The position numbers were made by a program, and so were the translations under genes. A model generated the notes under the pieces. It did no database searches. It saw nothing but the letters and a program-made list of their open reading frames with translations, and was not told where the DNA came from. A stretch of 22,884 nt of DNA from WVYX01 sp039592335 (GTDB lineage Bacteria > Gemmatimonadota > Gemmatimonadetes > Gemmatimonadales > GWC2-71-9): NCBI GenBank assembly GCA_039592335.1, contig JBDHBX010000034.1:1-22884 (forward strand), given 5' to 3'. Shown piece by piece: positions 14,942 to 22,533 of this stretch (the first letter of the stretch is position 1; each line of letters starts with the position of its first letter).

Positions 14942-14962
14942 GCACGGCGTCGGTGGCCGTGC
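14942..14962 (+). terminator. hairpin after the Yip1-like gene
   Basis: GCACGGC and GCCGTGC form a perfect 7-bp stem with a 7-nt loop, 12 bp past the stop codon. The following GTGTTACG has no U-tract, so this is a weak terminator or an mRNA-stability element. Confidence 0.35.
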
Positions 14963-15006
14963 GTGTTACGTAGCAACAGCGCCCAGCACTCCGACAGGAG
15001 CGGCCC

Positions 15007-15477
15007 ATGCGCCGAGCCGTCGCGGCAATGGCGGTGGTTGCAGTGACAGCGTGCTCGGATACCCTCGGCCCCGGTGAGGCGCCAGACCTTGCGGGGACAT
15101 GGCTGCTCACCGCCGAGACCATTCCCGCGTCAACTTCCTTCTGCACCATCGAGTTCACGCTCGAGATCGTCCAGACCGCGGCGCCGCCCGATGATCTGAT
15201 CGACTTCGAGTTGTCTGGCTCTGTGCAGGAGGGTGCGGTGGTGTGCGGCGATACCCTGGAGCTCCCGGCGGCCGCCCTCATGGGAGCCCTCGTGCGGCAG
15301 TCCAACGGGGATGAGGGGGACGCGTGGTTCGGCGGCCCCGCGTTGATCTTCGGCGAGGAGCTCACGATCGTGGCCCAGGGGCCGATCGAGAGCCACACGA
15401 GGATCGAGGGGCGTGGAGCCATGGATTTCACCCGTGGTCCACACCGCCCCTTCGTGTTCGTCCTCGTCAGAAACTAG
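15007..15477 (+). CDS. small lipoprotein of unknown function (156 aa)
   Basis: The ATG at 15007 follows CAGGAG. The N-terminus MRRAVAAMAVVAVTACSD has a lipobox (VTAC, Cys16), so it should be lipidated and membrane-anchored. LAGTWLLTAETIP near residue 30 and a long run of beta segments (FTLEIVQTA, DFELSGSVQEGAVVCGDTLELP, LTIVAQGPIESHTRIEGRGAMDF) look like a lipocalin-like or YceI-like beta-barrel fold; the 'l.GtW.l' opening is common to such small lipoproteins. Only two cysteines are present besides the lipidated one. No ligand can be named. It is followed 71 bp later by the VPS10-type gene. Confidence 0.75.
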   Translation: MRRAVAAMAVVAVTACSDTLGPGEAPDLAGTWLLTAETIPASTSFCTIEFTLEIVQTAAPPDDLIDFELSGSVQEGAVVCGDTLELPAAALMGALVRQSNGDEGDAWFGGPALIFGEELTIVAQGPIESHTRIEGRGAMDFTRGPHRPFVFVLVRN

Positions 15478-15496
15478 CCACGCCGTTGCCTTGCCG

Positions 15497-15512
15497 GCCG
15501 CGTGGGCGCGGC
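15497..15512 (+). terminator. short hairpin after the lipoprotein gene
   Basis: GCCGCG and CGCGGC form a 6-bp stem with the loop TGGG, 20 bp after the stop. No U-run follows; weak support as a terminator. Confidence 0.3.
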
Positions 15513-15548
15513 GTATCTCTGATCCATCATCCCCACAAGAGAGTCGTC

Positions 15549-18500
15549 ATGACAGTCCATCGCGTCGTGGTCTCGGGTGTCGTTGTCGCCATCCTGTTGC
15601 TTCAGCCGCTCGTCGTTCCGCACGCCTGGAGTCAGGCACGCGACCGCAACGTGGTCTACGATTCCACCCTGTTCGACGGATTGCGATACCGTATGGTGGG
15701 ACCCTACCGCGGTGGCCGCTCCACGGCGGCCACCGGCGTGGCCGGCCGGCCACACACGTTCTTCCAGGGGACTACTGGTGGTGGGGTGTGGAAGAGCACG
15801 GACGCCGGGAATTCGTGGGCCAATGTCTCTGACGGGTTCTTCGGTGGATCGATCGGTGCCGTTGCCGTCGCTCCGTCGGACCACAACGTGATCTACGTGG
15901 GGCAGGGGAGCGCGGACATCCGAGGCAATACGTCGACCGGTCGGGGCGTGTACCGCTCGACCGACGGCGGCAAGACCTGGACGTACCTGGGACTGCGCGA
16001 CGCGGGGCAGGTCGGCCGCATCGAGGTGCATCCCCGGGATCCCGAACTGGTCTACGTGGCGGCGCTGGGCCACCCGTTCGGCCGCAATCCCGAGCGCGGC
16101 GTGTTCCGCAGCCGCGACGGCGGTGCGACATGGGAGCACGTGTTGGCCCTGAGCGACAGCACCGGGGCGTCCGATCTGACCATGAGCGTCGACAACCCGC
16201 GGGTGCTCTATGCGGGGATGTGGCGCGGTGAGCGGAAGCCGTGGGCGGTGATCAGCGGGTCGGAGGAGGGCGGTGTGTACCGTACCACCGACGGGGGTGA
16301 TACCTGGAAGAAGCTGGAGGGCGGCCTGCCGCCGGGACTGGTCGGCAAGATCGGCGTCTCCGCTTCGCACGCGAACCCCGAGCGGGTATGGGCCATCATC
16401 CAGGCGGAGCCCGACGGTGGCGTGTACCGCTCCGACGACGGCGGCGACACGTGGACGCACCTGAACCGCGAGAACAAGCTGCGCCAGCGGGCGTTCTACT
16501 ACACCCACGTCCAGGCCGACCCGCAGGACGAGAACACGGTCTACGCGCTGAACACTCGGCTCTACAAGTCGGTAGACGGCGGGACGACATTCGAGTTGAT
16601 CCCCGTGCCGCACGGTGACGTGCACGACCTGTGGATCTACCCCGACGACAACCGGATCATGGTGGTCGCCAACGACGGCGGCGCCCAGGTGACGCTGAAT
16701 GGGGGCGAGACCTGGTCCAGCTACATGAACCAGCCTACCGCGGAGCTGTACGACGTCATCGTGGACAACGCGTTCCCGTACCGGCTGTACGGGGGGCAAC
16801 AGGACAACACGACGATCAGCGTCAGTGCCTGGACGGCGAGCAACACGCTTCATCCCAAAGAACACTGGCAGAACGTCGGCGGGTGTGAGACCGGACCAGT
16901 GGGCGTCCACCCCGACCATCCGGAGGTGGTGTACGGCGGGTGCTACGGCGGGATCATCGACCGTTACGACATGGCGCAGGACCAGCGACGCTACGTCCTG
17001 CTCTATCCCCAGGAGCAGTCGGGCGAGGCGGCCCACAACCTCAAGTACCGCTTCCAGTGGGTGTCGCCCATCCTGGTGTCGCCGCATGACCCGAGCGTGG
17101 TGTTCCACGCCTCGCAGTACGTGCATCGCACGACCGACGGGGGCATGACGTGGGAGACGATCAGCCCCGACCTCACCACCAACACGTTGGAGCATCAGGA
17201 CTACGCCGGCGGCCCGATCGATCACGACATCACGGGCGTCGAGGTGTTCAACACGATCTTCTCCCTGGCGGAGTCGCCGCACACCGCCGGAGAGCTGTGG
17301 GCTGGCTCCGACGACGGCCGCGTGCACGTCTCCCGCGACAACGGGGCCACGTGGACCGACATCACGCCGAGGGGCATGCCACGCTTCGGCACGGTGGACG
17401 AGATCGAACTGTCGCCGCACCAGCCGGGCCGGGCGTTCCTCGCCGTGCAGCGCTACCGGATGGACGACTGGGCCCCGTACGTGTTCCGCACCGATGACCA
17501 CGGCGCGTCGTGGCGGCTGCTGACCGACGGGGAGAACGGCATTCCGGCCGACTATCCCGTGCGCACCGTGCGGGAGGATCCGGCACGCCAGGGGCTGCTC
17601 TACGCGGGCACCGAGTTCGGGGTGTTCGTCTCGTTTAACGACGGTCGCAACTGGCAGTCGCTCCAGCTGAACCTGCCGGTTACGCCGGTGACCGGGATGC
17701 GAGCGGCCCACGACGATCTCATTCTCGCCACCCAGGGCCGCTCGTTCTGGATCCTGGACGACGTGACGCCACTCCGGGAGGTCGGGGCCCAAGTGGCAAC
17801 GTCCACCGCGTACCTCTACACGCCGCGGAACGCCTACCGCGTGAACACGCGAGGCGGTGGCGACGAACTCGAGCCCACTCCGGAGGCGCTCCCCGGCAAC
17901 ACGCTCATCCACTACTACCTGGCGCAGGAGCCGGTGGACGCGATCACCCTGGAAGTCCTCGATGGTGAGGGGCGCGTGGTGTGGACCTTCGCGTCGGATT
18001 CGGCCGCCGCCGCCGCACTGGGGCAGAAGCCCATGGAGACCCAGGCAGGCATGAGCCGGTTGACCTGGGATCTCACGTATCCAGGGCCAGACACGCTGAG
18101 CGGTGTCGTGATCGCTGGCTGGGCCGGGGGCGTGAAGGCGCCGCCGGGGCGGTACCAGGCCCGGCTCACGGCGGGTGGCGAGGTTCAGACGCGCGACTTC
18201 ACGGTGCACAAGGATCCCCGCCTGACCGACGTGACACAGGCGGATTTCGAGGAGCAGTTCCGCTTGGCGGTCGCGATTCGTGATACCGTGACCCGGCTGT
18301 ACGACGCGGCCCGCGACATCCGTGGCGTCAAACAGCAGCTTGCGGCCGTGCGGGAGCGCGTGACCGAGGGGGGCTTCCCTCAGGAGATGGCGGTCGCGGC
18401 CGACTCCCTCGTGAGTCGCCTGACGGCCGTCGAAGAGGAACTGCGACAGGTCAAGAACGAGAGCAATCAGGATCCGCTGCGCTACGCGCCCAAGCTCGAC

Positions 18501-18755
18501 ACCCAGTTTCTCGCCCTCTACGCCCACGTGACCGGGGTGGACAACTACGGGTTCGGCGGTCCGGAGGGGCGGCCCACGGAGGGTGCGTACCAGCGGTTCG
18601 AGGATCTCAACGTGGAGTGGCGGGTGCTGCGCGACCGGGTGCAGGCGGTGTTGCAGACCGACGTGCCGGCGTTCAACCGGATGCTACAGGACGCCGCGGT
18701 TCCGGGCGTGATCGTCCCCAGCTTCGGGGCGCGGGAGGCACGGCCGATTCCCTGA
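15549..18755 (+). CDS. VPS10/sortilin-type beta-propeller exported protein
   Basis: From the ATG at 15549 the product is 1068 aa; AAGAGAG precedes it, and the signal peptide (VVVSGVVVAILLLQPLVVPHAWSQ) then begins the protein, whereas the longer frame overlaps the lipoprotein gene. The propeller spans about residues 30-760 and has about ten Asp-box repeats: KSTDAGNSW, YRSTDGGKTW, FRSRDGGATW, YRTTDGGDTW, YRSDDGGDTW, YKSVDGGTTF, HRTTDGGMTW, HVSRDNGATW, FRTDDHGASW and others. GGQQDNT near 415 is typical of the VPS10-type glycosyl-hydrolase-like family. The remaining 300 residues hold a beta domain (TRDFTVHKDPRL at its end) and a helical, probably coiled-coil region (VRERVTEG...LVSRLTAVEEELRQVKNES). 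The role is unknown; secreted or surface binding is likely. An opposite-strand open frame of comparable length is a codon-bias shadow. Confidence 0.9.
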   Translation: MTVHRVVVSGVVVAILLLQPLVVPHAWSQARDRNVVYDSTLFDGLRYRMVGPYRGGRSTAATGVAGRPHTFFQGTTGGGVWKSTDAGNSWANVSDGFFGGSIGAVAVAPSDHNVIYVGQGSADIRGNTSTGRGVYRSTDGGKTWTYLGLRDAGQVGRIEVHPRDPELVYVAALGHPFGRNPERGVFRSRDGGATWEHVLALSDSTGASDLTMSVDNPRVLYAGMWRGERKPWAVISGSEEGGVYRTTDGGDTWKKLEGGLPPGLVGKIGVSASHANPERVWAIIQAEPDGGVYRSDDGGDTWTHLNRENKLRQRAFYYTHVQADPQDENTVYALNTRLYKSVDGGTTFELIPVPHGDVHDLWIYPDDNRIMVVANDGGAQVTLNGGETWSSYMNQPTAELYDVIVDNAFPYRLYGGQQDNTTISVSAWTASNTLHPKEHWQNVGGCETGPVGVHPDHPEVVYGGCYGGIIDRYDMAQDQRRYVLLYPQEQSGEAAHNLKYRFQWVSPILVSPHDPSVVFHASQYVHRTTDGGMTWETISPDLTTNTLEHQDYAGGPIDHDITGVEVFNTIFSLAESPHTAGELWAGSDDGRVHVSRDNGATWTDITPRGMPRFGTVDEIELSPHQPGRAFLAVQRYRMDDWAPYVFRTDDHGASWRLLTDGENGIPADYPVRTVREDPARQGLLYAGTEFGVFVSFNDGRNWQSLQLNLPVTPVTGMRAAHDDLILATQGRSFWILDDVTPLREVGAQVATSTAYLYTPRNAYRVNTRGGGDELEPTPEALPGNTLIHYYLAQEPVDAITLEVLDGEGRVVWTFASDSAAAAALGQKPMETQAGMSRLTWDLTYPGPDTLSGVVIAGWAGGVKAPPGRYQARLTAGGEVQTRDFTVHKDPRLTDVTQADFEEQFRLAVAIRDTVTRLYDAARDIRGVKQQLAAVRERVTEGGFPQEMAVAADSLVSRLTAVEEELRQVKNESNQDPLRYAPKLDTQFLALYAHVTGVDNYGFGGPEGRPTEGAYQRFEDLNVEWRVLRDRVQAVLQTDVPAFNRMLQDAAVPGVIVPSFGAREARPIP

Positions 18756-18813
18756 GCGGTGGCGGGCGCCGGCATGGTATCTTCAGCACGGGTTCCATGA
18801 GGGAGTCGTATCC

Positions 18814-19068
18814 GTGGACAGAGAAACTGGGTTCTTCGCCCGCCTGCTCCGCTACCTGCTCATCTTCGTGGTGGGAGTCTCGGTGGGGTATCTCGCCCGG
18901 GCACGGCGCGAGGATGAGCGCGTGCGGGAGGCGATCGATCACGCGCGGGAGGAGATGGAGGAGCTGGGGATGGATGCGATCGACCGTGCCAAGGAGGCAG
19001 GCGGCGACATCGCCGACAGTGCGAAGGCGGCATTCAAGGAGATGATCGAGGACGCGGGGTGGCGGTAG
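18814..19068 (+). CDS. YtxH-like small membrane protein
   Basis: The start is a GTG with GGGAG nine nt upstream; the product is 84 aa. One membrane helix is near the N-terminus (FARLLRYLLIFVVGVSVGYLA), followed by ARARREDERVREAIDHAREEMEELGMDAIDRAKEAGGDIADSAKAAFKEMIED, an amphipathic heptad-like helix. This matches the general YtxH/gas-vesicle-type layout of a tail-anchored coil, with a 'G..vGy..a' glycine pattern. Its last ten bases overlap the start of the next gene, so translation is probably coupled. The function is unknown, perhaps scaffolding or stress. Confidence 0.7.
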   Translation: MDRETGFFARLLRYLLIFVVGVSVGYLARARREDERVREAIDHAREEMEELGMDAIDRAKEAGGDIADSAKAAFKEMIEDAGWR

Positions 19069-20153
19069 GGGTGAGGAAGGACATCCAGGACGGCCTCGAG
19101 CGCGTCACCGTGGTGCTCGGGGGCGTGGAAGTATCCTACCTATCGGGAAGTCTCGACGGCCCCGACCCAGGGCCGTTGCTGGAGCGGCTGCCCTCCGTCG
19201 TGCCACCGGATGGCCGGATCGTCTCCCAGCTGGTCGTGGCCCCCCTCTCCCATCACGCAGCAGGCATGGAGGCCCTGGCGCAGGCCGGAGAGGCGGTGCC
19301 CTGGCCGGTCACCTGGATCGACGAAGGGGGGACCGGGGTGGGCGTGCAGGCCTGCGTCGTGGCGGGAGCACCGGTGCGGTACCTGAAGCGCGCGGGGCGC
19401 CCCGTGGGCGCCGTGTGGGAGGATGAGCACGCGCACCACTGCTGGCTGGGTAACATCGGTGCGGCGGATCCGTCCATGTCGCGCGAGGCACAGGCCCGCG
19501 CGACGTTCGAGGACATCGAGGAGGCGCTCGGCCAGGCCGGCATGGGTTTCGAACACGTCGTGCGAACCTGGCTCTTCATCGACCGGATTCTCGACTGGTA
19601 CGGTGCGTTCAACGCCGCCCGCACGCAGTTCTTCGAGGAGCGCGGCGTGTTCGACCGCTTCCTGCCTGCGAGCACCGGGATCGGCGCCGCGAACCCGGCT
19701 GGCCGGTCGGTCGTGGCGCAGGCGGTCGCGCTCCGACCGAAGGGTGCCGGGATCGAGGTACGAGAGGTCGAATCCCCCTTGCAGTGCCCTGCCACCGACT
19801 ACCGCAGCTCTTTCAGCCGCGCAACCGAGGTGGTGCGCGCCGGCGTGCGGCAGGTCTATGTGTCGGGCACGGCCAGCATCGATCCGTGCGGGGACACGGT
19901 GTACGAGGGCGACCTGCATCGCCAGATCGGGCACACCATGGACGTGGTGGAGGCGATCCTGGGGACCCACGGGCTGGGGTGGGCGAACGTTTCGCGCGGG
20001 ATCGTGTACTTCAAAGCGGGGTACGAGACCTCCGAATTCGAGCGCTACTGCCGGGAGCGGGACCTTCCCCCGCTGCCGGTGATCATCACCCAGGGTACCG
20101 TGTGCCGCGATGACCTACTCTTCGAGATCGAGGTCGATGCGATCGGGACGTGA
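19059..20153 (+). CDS. Rid/YjgF-fold enzyme resembling chorismatases
   Basis: The GTG at 19059 overlaps the upstream gene by 10 nt; GAGGA lies six nt upstream, though a GTG at 19071 is also possible. The product is 364 aa. Residues about 145-225 contain a Rid-like unit (TFEDIEEALGQAGMGFEHVVRTWLFIDRI ... FNAARTQFFEERGVFDRFLPASTGIG), and about 250-360 a second one (VYVSGTASIDPCGDTVYEGDLHRQIGHTMDVVEAILGTHGLGWANV), closing with TVCRDDLLFEIEVDA. Two Rid units of this length with a separate N-terminal domain fit the chorismatase/pteridine-dependent-deoxygenase family (FkbO, Hyg5, XanB2 type), which cleaves chorismate to hydroxybenzoates or a dihydrodiol. Cys349 and Glu356/358 are candidate functional residues. 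The substrate is not proven by sequence. Confidence 0.75.
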   Translation: MAVGVRKDIQDGLERVTVVLGGVEVSYLSGSLDGPDPGPLLERLPSVVPPDGRIVSQLVVAPLSHHAAGMEALAQAGEAVPWPVTWIDEGGTGVGVQACVVAGAPVRYLKRAGRPVGAVWEDEHAHHCWLGNIGAADPSMSREAQARATFEDIEEALGQAGMGFEHVVRTWLFIDRILDWYGAFNAARTQFFEERGVFDRFLPASTGIGAANPAGRSVVAQAVALRPKGAGIEVREVESPLQCPATDYRSSFSRATEVVRAGVRQVYVSGTASIDPCGDTVYEGDLHRQIGHTMDVVEAILGTHGLGWANVSRGIVYFKAGYETSEFERYCRERDLPPLPVIITQGTVCRDDLLFEIEVDAIGT

Positions 20154-21078
20154 AGGGGCGGCCCTCCTCGTGGGCCTTGCCCTGCTCGCCGGCTGTGATT
20201 CGGTAGAGCCGGAGATCACCCCGTCGCTGGATGGCGCCGCGCTGGAGCGGCATATCGAGTTCCTCGCCGACGACAGCCTCTATGGCCGAGGCGCCGGATC
20301 GGCCTACGAGCGGGAGGCCGCCGAGTACATCCGCGACGAGTTCATCAGCTACGGACTCGAGCCGGGCGCCGGTGACTACTTCCAGGACTTCACGTTCCAC
20401 GACACGCTGCAGTCACAGAACGTGGTGGGTGTGCTGCCGGGGGCGGGCTCCCTGGGACACGAGTGGGTGATCGTCGGGGCCCACTACGACCATCTGGGGT
20501 GGCAGCGGGTGTCCCCCGACTCGATCATCGTGTACAACGGCGCGGACGACAACGCCTCCGGCACGGCCCTGATGCTCGAGCTGGCGCGTTACCTCAGCGA
20601 GTACTACCTGCAAGGCGTGGGCGCCGGGCAGGAGCGGCGGTCGTTCATGTTCCACGCCTACGGCGCCGAGGAAGAGGGACTGCTTGGGTCGTTCTACTTC
20701 TGCAACAACCCCACCGTGATCATGGACAACGTGGCGGCGATGGTGAACCTGGACATGGTGGGCCGCTTGCGGGACAATCTCCTGATCGTGAACGGCGCGG
20801 CATCGGTGCCGGGCTGGGAGCTCGTGCTTGCGTTCGCGAACGAGCCGGCGCTGGGCATTTCCTTCCGGGATGAGAGTCTCTACGGCAGCGACCACGTGTG
20901 CTTCAACCAGCGTGGCCGGCCGGCCATCTTTCTCTACACCCGTACGCACGACGAGTATCACACGGCGGCCGACGATCCATGGCTCATCAACGTCGAAGGG
21001 ATGTTGCGGGTAGGGGAGCTCGCGCTCGGCGCCCTGCAGTCCGTCGCGACGGCGTCCGGCTGGCCCGGCACGCCTTGA
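20137..21078 (+). CDS. M28-family lipoprotein aminopeptidase-like peptidase
   Basis: From the ATG at 20137 the product is 313 aa with a lipoprotein signal (MRSGREGAALLVGLALLAGCDS, Cys20); an ATG at 20110 would lengthen the leader and the overlap. The full two-zinc set of M28 peptidases is present: H116 in GAHYDHLG, the aspartate D138 in NGADDNASG, the Glu pair E178/E179 in AEEEGLLGS, D206 in NLDMVGR and H275 in DEYHTAADD. It should therefore be an active aminopeptidase or related amidohydrolase facing the periplasm or cell surface. The start lies 17 nt inside the preceding Rid-like gene, so the two are translationally coupled. Confidence 0.92.
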   Translation: MRSGREGAALLVGLALLAGCDSVEPEITPSLDGAALERHIEFLADDSLYGRGAGSAYEREAAEYIRDEFISYGLEPGAGDYFQDFTFHDTLQSQNVVGVLPGAGSLGHEWVIVGAHYDHLGWQRVSPDSIIVYNGADDNASGTALMLELARYLSEYYLQGVGAGQERRSFMFHAYGAEEEGLLGSFYFCNNPTVIMDNVAAMVNLDMVGRLRDNLLIVNGAASVPGWELVLAFANEPALGISFRDESLYGSDHVCFNQRGRPAIFLYTRTHDEYHTAADDPWLINVEGMLRVGELALGALQSVATASGWPGTP

Positions 21079-21103
21079 CTTTCGTCGGGGGCGGTGCGAT
21101 TAG
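21075..21103 (+). promoter_or_regulatory. weak sigma70-like promoter candidate
   Basis: TTGACT (21075-21080) and GATTAG (21098-21103) are spaced by 17 bp in the gap before the Spy/CpxP-like gene. The -35 is good and the -10 poor, so this is only a candidate. The -35 box overlaps the stop codon of the M28 gene. Confidence 0.3.
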
Positions 21104-21149
21104 CCTTGGTGCGACAAAGGTCCTCGCAACTTGTACGAAGGGGTTCGTC

Positions 21150-21650
21150 ATGAGCAGCAACACACTGGCTCGATGCGTTGCGACGGTGGGTGCCCTCCTG
21201 GTCGTGGCCGGCGCGGCGCGGGCACAGGGCGACCCGTATCTCGAGGCGCTTCGCTCGGAGGTGGTGGCGCAGAAGACCGAGATCATGCAGCAAGCCATGA
21301 TGCTCACCGACGAGCAGGCCGACGTCTTCTGGCCCATCTACAACGACTTCATGGCGGAGCAGCACGAGGTCGGCGAGCTCCGCATGGCCATGGCCCAGCG
21401 CTACTACGACAACCAGATGTCGATGACGCCCGAGATCGCGGACGAGATCATCAAGGGCTTTTTCGAGTACGAAGCGAAGAGGGCAGAGCTGCTGCACACC
21501 TACTACGGGAAGGTGTCCGCCGCACTCGACGCGGTGGTGGCGGCGCGCTTCGTGCAGGCCGAGCGGCACATCTCCATGCTGATCGACATCCAGATCGCCA
21601 ACGAGGTGCCGCTCATCGGCATCGGTGGCGGCGAGGAGCCGCCGAACTGA
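21150..21650 (+). CDS. Spy/CpxP-like periplasmic protein
   Basis: The ATG at 21150 follows GAAGGGG; the open frame continues upstream but only as an overlap with the M28 gene. The product is 166 aa, with the signal peptide MSSNTLARCVATVGALLVVAGAARAQ. The mature part is all-helical and highly charged: YLEALRSEVVAQKTEIMQQAMMLTDEQADVFWPIYNDFMAEQHEVGELRMAMAQRY...SMTPEIADEIIKGFFEYEAKRAELLHTYYGKVSAALDAVVAARFVQAERHISM. The LTDEQADVFWPIYNDF segment recalls the LTxxQ motif region of Spy/CpxP-type helical chaperone or sensor-accessory proteins. The likely job is binding unfolded or outer-membrane proteins. The gene for a small-barrel protein starts one base after its stop codon. Confidence 0.75.
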   Translation: MSSNTLARCVATVGALLVVAGAARAQGDPYLEALRSEVVAQKTEIMQQAMMLTDEQADVFWPIYNDFMAEQHEVGELRMAMAQRYYDNQMSMTPEIADEIIKGFFEYEAKRAELLHTYYGKVSAALDAVVAARFVQAERHISMLIDIQIANEVPLIGIGGGEEPPN

Positions 21651-21651
21651 C

Positions 21652-22266
21652 ATGCGCAGCACGCCCAAGTCCCACGACGCGGGGGCTCGGCGTGGCGGAG
21701 CGATCGTGCGGGTGACCGTCGCTCTGCTGAGCGTCGCGACCCTCCTGCCGCTGCGCCCCGCGTTGGCCCAGGAGGAGCCGGACCAGGCCCTCATCAACGA
21801 GGGCTCGCGACTGCGGGTCATGGCCCCCCGCATGGCCAGTGACTGGCTGGAGGGAACGCTGGTCAGCGCCAACGATGCGGGACTTGTGCTGCTCGTGACC
21901 AAGGGACCGAGGGGGTACAAGAACACCGAGGTGATCATCAACCGCAGTTCCATCAGTCGTGTGGCCATTCCGGCCGGAGAGCGCCGAGGCACCAAGATGG
22001 GCGTGATCATCGGCGGTCTCGCGGTCGGCGGCCTGGCCACCTTCCGGGTCGTCGCCGACTGCGCCCCCATCGAAGCGGAGTGTACGAGTGGGGAGTACTT
22101 CGTGAAGATCGGCGGGGCCGTGGTGGGAGGGGCACTGGTGGGTGGCGTGATCGGGTACTTTGTCAAGGGAACGGTCTGGCGGGAGCTGCCGATGCACCGG
22201 GTTCCGGCCAGCGCCATGGTGCTGCCGAGCGGCGACACGGGGTTGGGGCTGTCGCTGAGCTTCTGA
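21652..22266 (+). CDS. exported barrel-plus-glycine-zipper protein
   Basis: The ATG at 21652 is one base past the stop of the preceding gene, giving 204 aa, but a GTG at 21706 with GGAG five nt upstream gives 186 aa with a tighter signal peptide (VRVTVALLSVATLLPLRPALAQ); the choice is open. The mature part begins with a strand-rich segment (EGSRLRVMAPR...WLEGTLVSANDAGLVLLVTK...VIINRSSISRVAIPAG), like a small SH3/Sm-type barrel. Two Gly-rich membrane stretches follow (MGVIIGGLAVGGLATF and IGGAVVGGALVGGVIGYFV). It ends with a strand (GLGLSLSF), perhaps outer-membrane associated. The layout resembles the lipoprotein at 3110-3496. It is probably co-transcribed with the Spy-like gene. Confidence 0.72.
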   Translation: MRSTPKSHDAGARRGGAIVRVTVALLSVATLLPLRPALAQEEPDQALINEGSRLRVMAPRMASDWLEGTLVSANDAGLVLLVTKGPRGYKNTEVIINRSSISRVAIPAGERRGTKMGVIIGGLAVGGLATFRVVADCAPIEAECTSGEYFVKIGGAVVGGALVGGVIGYFVKGTVWRELPMHRVPASAMVLPSGDTGLGLSLSF

Positions 22267-22293
22267 CTCCCCTCGTCCAGCTAGGCGGGTAGC

Positions 22294-22325
22294 GACTCCC
22301 CGGCCGTTGGTCGGGGAGTCTTTCT
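22294..22325 (+). terminator. strong intrinsic terminator
   Basis: GACTCCCCGGCC pairs with GGTCGGGGAGTC around a GTT loop (one mismatch), followed immediately by TTTCT. This is the clearest Rho-independent terminator in the window, ending the Spy-like/barrel-protein unit. Confidence 0.8.
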
Positions 22326-22339
22326 AGGCCCCGTCCGGC

Positions 22340-22370
22340 TTGACCTTGCGTGTTGCGCCCCCCCTATTAC
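22340..22370 (+). promoter_or_regulatory. candidate promoter upstream of the leader ORF
   Basis: TTGACC (22340-22345) and TATTAC (22365-22370) lie 19 bp apart just after the terminator. The spacing is slightly long. GGGACGTCCC, a perfect 10-bp palindrome, follows at 22375-22384 in what would be the 5' end of the transcript. Confidence 0.4.
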
Positions 22371-22395
22371 CGAAGGGACGTCCCCGGGAGGTCCT

Positions 22396-22533
22396 ATGCG
22401 TCCCGGCCGCAGCGCCGTCGCCCCCTCCTCCCTTCAGCGGCGGCGCGGTACGACAGTCCGGTCGATCGGGGAGCGCCGAGGTTTCGTCGCTTCATTCCCA
22501 TCAAGTTGTCCAATCGAGGGCCACAGGCCATGA
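22396..22533 (+). CDS. possible 45-codon leader ORF
   Basis: The ATG at 22396 has GGGAGG four to five nt upstream, a better ribosome binding site than that of the next gene. The product would be 45 aa, rich in Arg (MRPGRSAVAPSSLQRRRG...IGERRG...CPIEGHRP), with no signal peptide. Its TGA overlaps the ATG of the following gene as ATGA, so ribosomes finishing here could restart there. It might be a real leader peptide that sets translation of the next gene, or a chance frame. Confidence 0.4.
   Translation: MRPGRSAVAPSSLQRRRGTTVRSIGERRGFVASFPSSCPIEGHRP

Noticed and set aside
15474..18527. A 1017-codon open frame on the minus strand opposite the VPS10-type gene
   Set aside because: It is an antisense shadow of a high-GC gene with strong codon bias. 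The translation is Arg/His/Val-rich with no signal peptide or domain, whereas the plus strand has a full beta-propeller with Asp-boxes.
20958..22238. A 426-codon minus-strand frame across the Spy-like and barrel protein genes
   Set aside because: It crosses two genes, a terminator-free junction and part of the M28 gene; no recognisable domain, and no ribosome binding site that would support it.
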